DNA of 57,307 nt from Chromera velia (taxonomy: Eukaryota > Sar > Chromeraceae). The DNA lies in contig JAHBMJ010004380.1 in the NCBI GenBank assembly GCA_018398765.1, forward strand, positions 25,001 through 82,307, in the 5' to 3' direction. The notes under the pieces were generated by a model. The model ran no database searches, was not told where the DNA came from, and saw only the letters and a program-made list of their open reading frames with translations. This document shows, piece by piece, positions 55,741 to 57,307 of this stretch (position 1 is its first letter; every line of letters starts with the position of its first letter). The translations under genes and the position numbers were made by a program.

Positions 55741-56231
55741 TGGGGGAGAACCGTGAGGAGTTGGGACATGAAAAGTAGATTGGCTTGCGTCCTAAAGGGT
55801 GCCGGTGGCGGCTGTACTGCTCTTTTAGCCTCATTCCACTCTTTTTCCTGCCCCAAATTTCTGGTAGTGCCGTGACCTCCCCCCCTGAGAGTTACCGGAA
55901 AAAACAGGTCTGATTCTTCCGGTAAGGGGGGGGGGTCAAAAATTTTTTTTGTCGGAAAAAAAAAGAAGTGGTCCCAATCGATTACTAATATCAAAATAAC
56001 CACTTTTAATTTTTTTCCGACAAAAAAAATCGGTGAACCCCCCCCCTTACCGGAAGAATCAGACCTGTTTTTTCCAGTAACAACTAGGAGGGGGGGTCAC
56101 GGCACTACCAGAAATTTGGAGCAGGGCAGAGAGTGGAATGAGGCTAAGGGAGCAGTGTAGCCGCCACCGGCACCCTTTGGGACGCCAGCCAATCTACTTT
56201 TCATGTCCCAACTCCTCACCGTTCTCCCCCA
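55741..56231. repeat. 491-bp near-perfect palindrome
   Basis: The left arm (55741-55975) and right arm (56000-56231) are inverted copies. They share GAGGAGTTGGGACATGAAAA, GGGTGCCGGTGGCGGCT, TAGCCTCATTCCACTCT, TTTCTGGTAGTGCCGTGACC and CTTACCGGAAGAATCAGACC in matching order, with few mismatches. The centre is a short AT-rich loop itself bounded by AAGTGGT/ACCACTT. No coding capacity. It may be a foldback transposon or a hairpin-forming palindrome. Confidence 0.88.
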
Positions 56232-56254
56232 TCCGCCTTCCATCTGGGTTCCCT

Positions 56255-56340
56255 GTATGTATGTGTGAGGGTGTGTGTATGCACGTATGTATGTATGTTT
56301 GTATGTATATGTGTGTGTATATGTGTGTGTGTGTGTGTGA
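56255..56340. repeat. GT/GTAT microsatellite
   Basis: Alternating GT and GTAT units. Confidence 0.9.
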
Positions 56341-56649
56341 GGAGATAAATCCTCAGGGGCTGGTTTCCAGATTGTTTTGAAACCTTTTGAATTTTTTTTT
56401 TTTTTTCTTCTCCCTCTTCTTGCTGTTGTCTTTGACTCTTTTTAATGTGTATGTCTTTTGAATGTGCGTTCAGATAAATCCACCTGAGGGAAGCACCATC
56501 TCTGAGTACCCATGTAGAAGGTGGGTCCATCCCGCGGCATTTGTATCAGCGGCTTGTTCTTAGTCTGCCAGGCTCTCAAAGCTCTGTTTCTTTTCAGCCT
56601 TTTTCGTTCCTTTCCATTTTGAGTCTTTCTGTGTCTCTGCGGGCGTGTA

Positions 56650-56728
56650 TCTTAGTGTGTATACATGTATGTGTGTTAGTGTAGGTGTAGGTATAGATGT
56701 ATGTGTATATGTATGTGTATGTATATGT

Positions 56729-56771
<43 letters not shown>

Positions 56772-57047
56772 AATGTGTGTGTGTATGTAAATGCGTGAGA
56801 AGGGGGGTCCGTGCATGCTGGAAAGCTTTTTCATTTCGGCACTAGCTCTTGCTGCTTGTGTGTTTGAAACAATGAGCCTGCATGCCCCTATATTCCAATC
56901 AGGACATAATTCATGCATGCAGGTATGTGTATATGTATGTATGTGTGTGTGTGTGTGTATGTGTGTGTGTGTATGTGTGTGTATGTGTGTGTATGTGTGT
57001 GTGTGTGTGTGTATGTGTGTGTGTGTGTGTGTGTGTATGTGTGTATA
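56650..57047. repeat. GT/GTAT microsatellites
   Basis: Two long GT tracts (56650-56790 and 56925-57047) separated by about 130 bp of unique sequence. Confidence 0.9.
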
Positions 57048-57307
57048 ATTAGTGTTACCTTAGAAATCGCGTTACTTCAGACAGCTGTAACGTATGTCCT
57101 AACCGTCTCCGCACTGTGCTAGTAGGCGGCAGCACTGTGTTCAGTGGAAGAGCAGTCCTTCTACTCGAAATCTCACATACCTGTATCTCAGTACGCATAT
57201 ATAGATAGACGGATGCATGCCAATTCGATGCCAAATACACGTACGGCGCGAAAAATCAATAAATCTCGGCATGGCTCAAACACCACCCCGTGAACGATCG
57301 GTCGCGC

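Noticed and set aside
55272-55834. Pro/Arg-rich minus-strand proteins
   Set aside because: Both strands are open because of GC-rich composition. No domain, splice context or start supports them.

Overview
The window is nuclear DNA of a unicellular eukaryote. Genes are broken by GT-AG spliceosomal introns. Host proteins carry long low-complexity insertions. Gene-bearing stretches with balanced base composition alternate with very AT-rich blocks made of nested, decayed transposable elements. The mix (papain-type cathepsin, DNA polymerase kappa, mitochondrial b561-type cytochrome, charged low-complexity insertions, Ty3 chromovirus, Penelope-like element, many microsatellites) fits an algal alveolate, for example a chromerid, but the species is inferred and not proven.

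Layout. 0.15-3.35 kb: 3' part of a DNA polymerase kappa-like gene (+). 3.9-8.7 kb: repeats, with a small hAT-type MITE, a 912-bp hAT derivative and a 5'-truncated LINE (-). 9.2-14.6 kb: several small or broken genes: a hypothetical two-exon gene (-), a fragment carrying the residues TNVTKAWVDY (-), a small membrane protein (-), a protein-kinase relic (-) and a short spliced gene (+). 15.3-18.7 kb: large single-exon glycosyltransferase (-), divergent from an eight-exon cathepsin L-like gene (+, 19.2-22.9 kb). 24.2-34.8 kb: a transposon nest. It holds a TIR element, a foldback element, an element with an OTU-type protease relic, hAT copies nested in one another, and a local duplication next to an N. 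37.0-39.3 kb: cytochrome b561 (-), three exons. 40.4-43.6 kb: Penelope-like element with its GIY-YIG nuclease in front of the reverse transcriptase (+). 44.8-50.85 kb: complete Ty3/gypsy chromovirus with two 253-bp LTRs (-), inserted in a CT microsatellite. 51-57.3 kb: dispersed and tandem repeats, a 9-bp-TSD element, a 491-bp palindrome and GT microsatellites.

The host genes do not form a pathway: translesion synthesis, glycosyl transfer, proteolysis and mitochondrial membrane electron transfer sit together by chance. The most informative part is the mobile-element record. Target-site duplications give the order of insertion. The Ty3 gag-pol frame is intact over 5.2 kb apart from nine point stops, and its LTRs differ almost only by transitions. 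The reverse transcriptases of both the Ty3 element and the LINE have Asn for the first catalytic Asp. Together this suggests C-to-T type decay of repeats.
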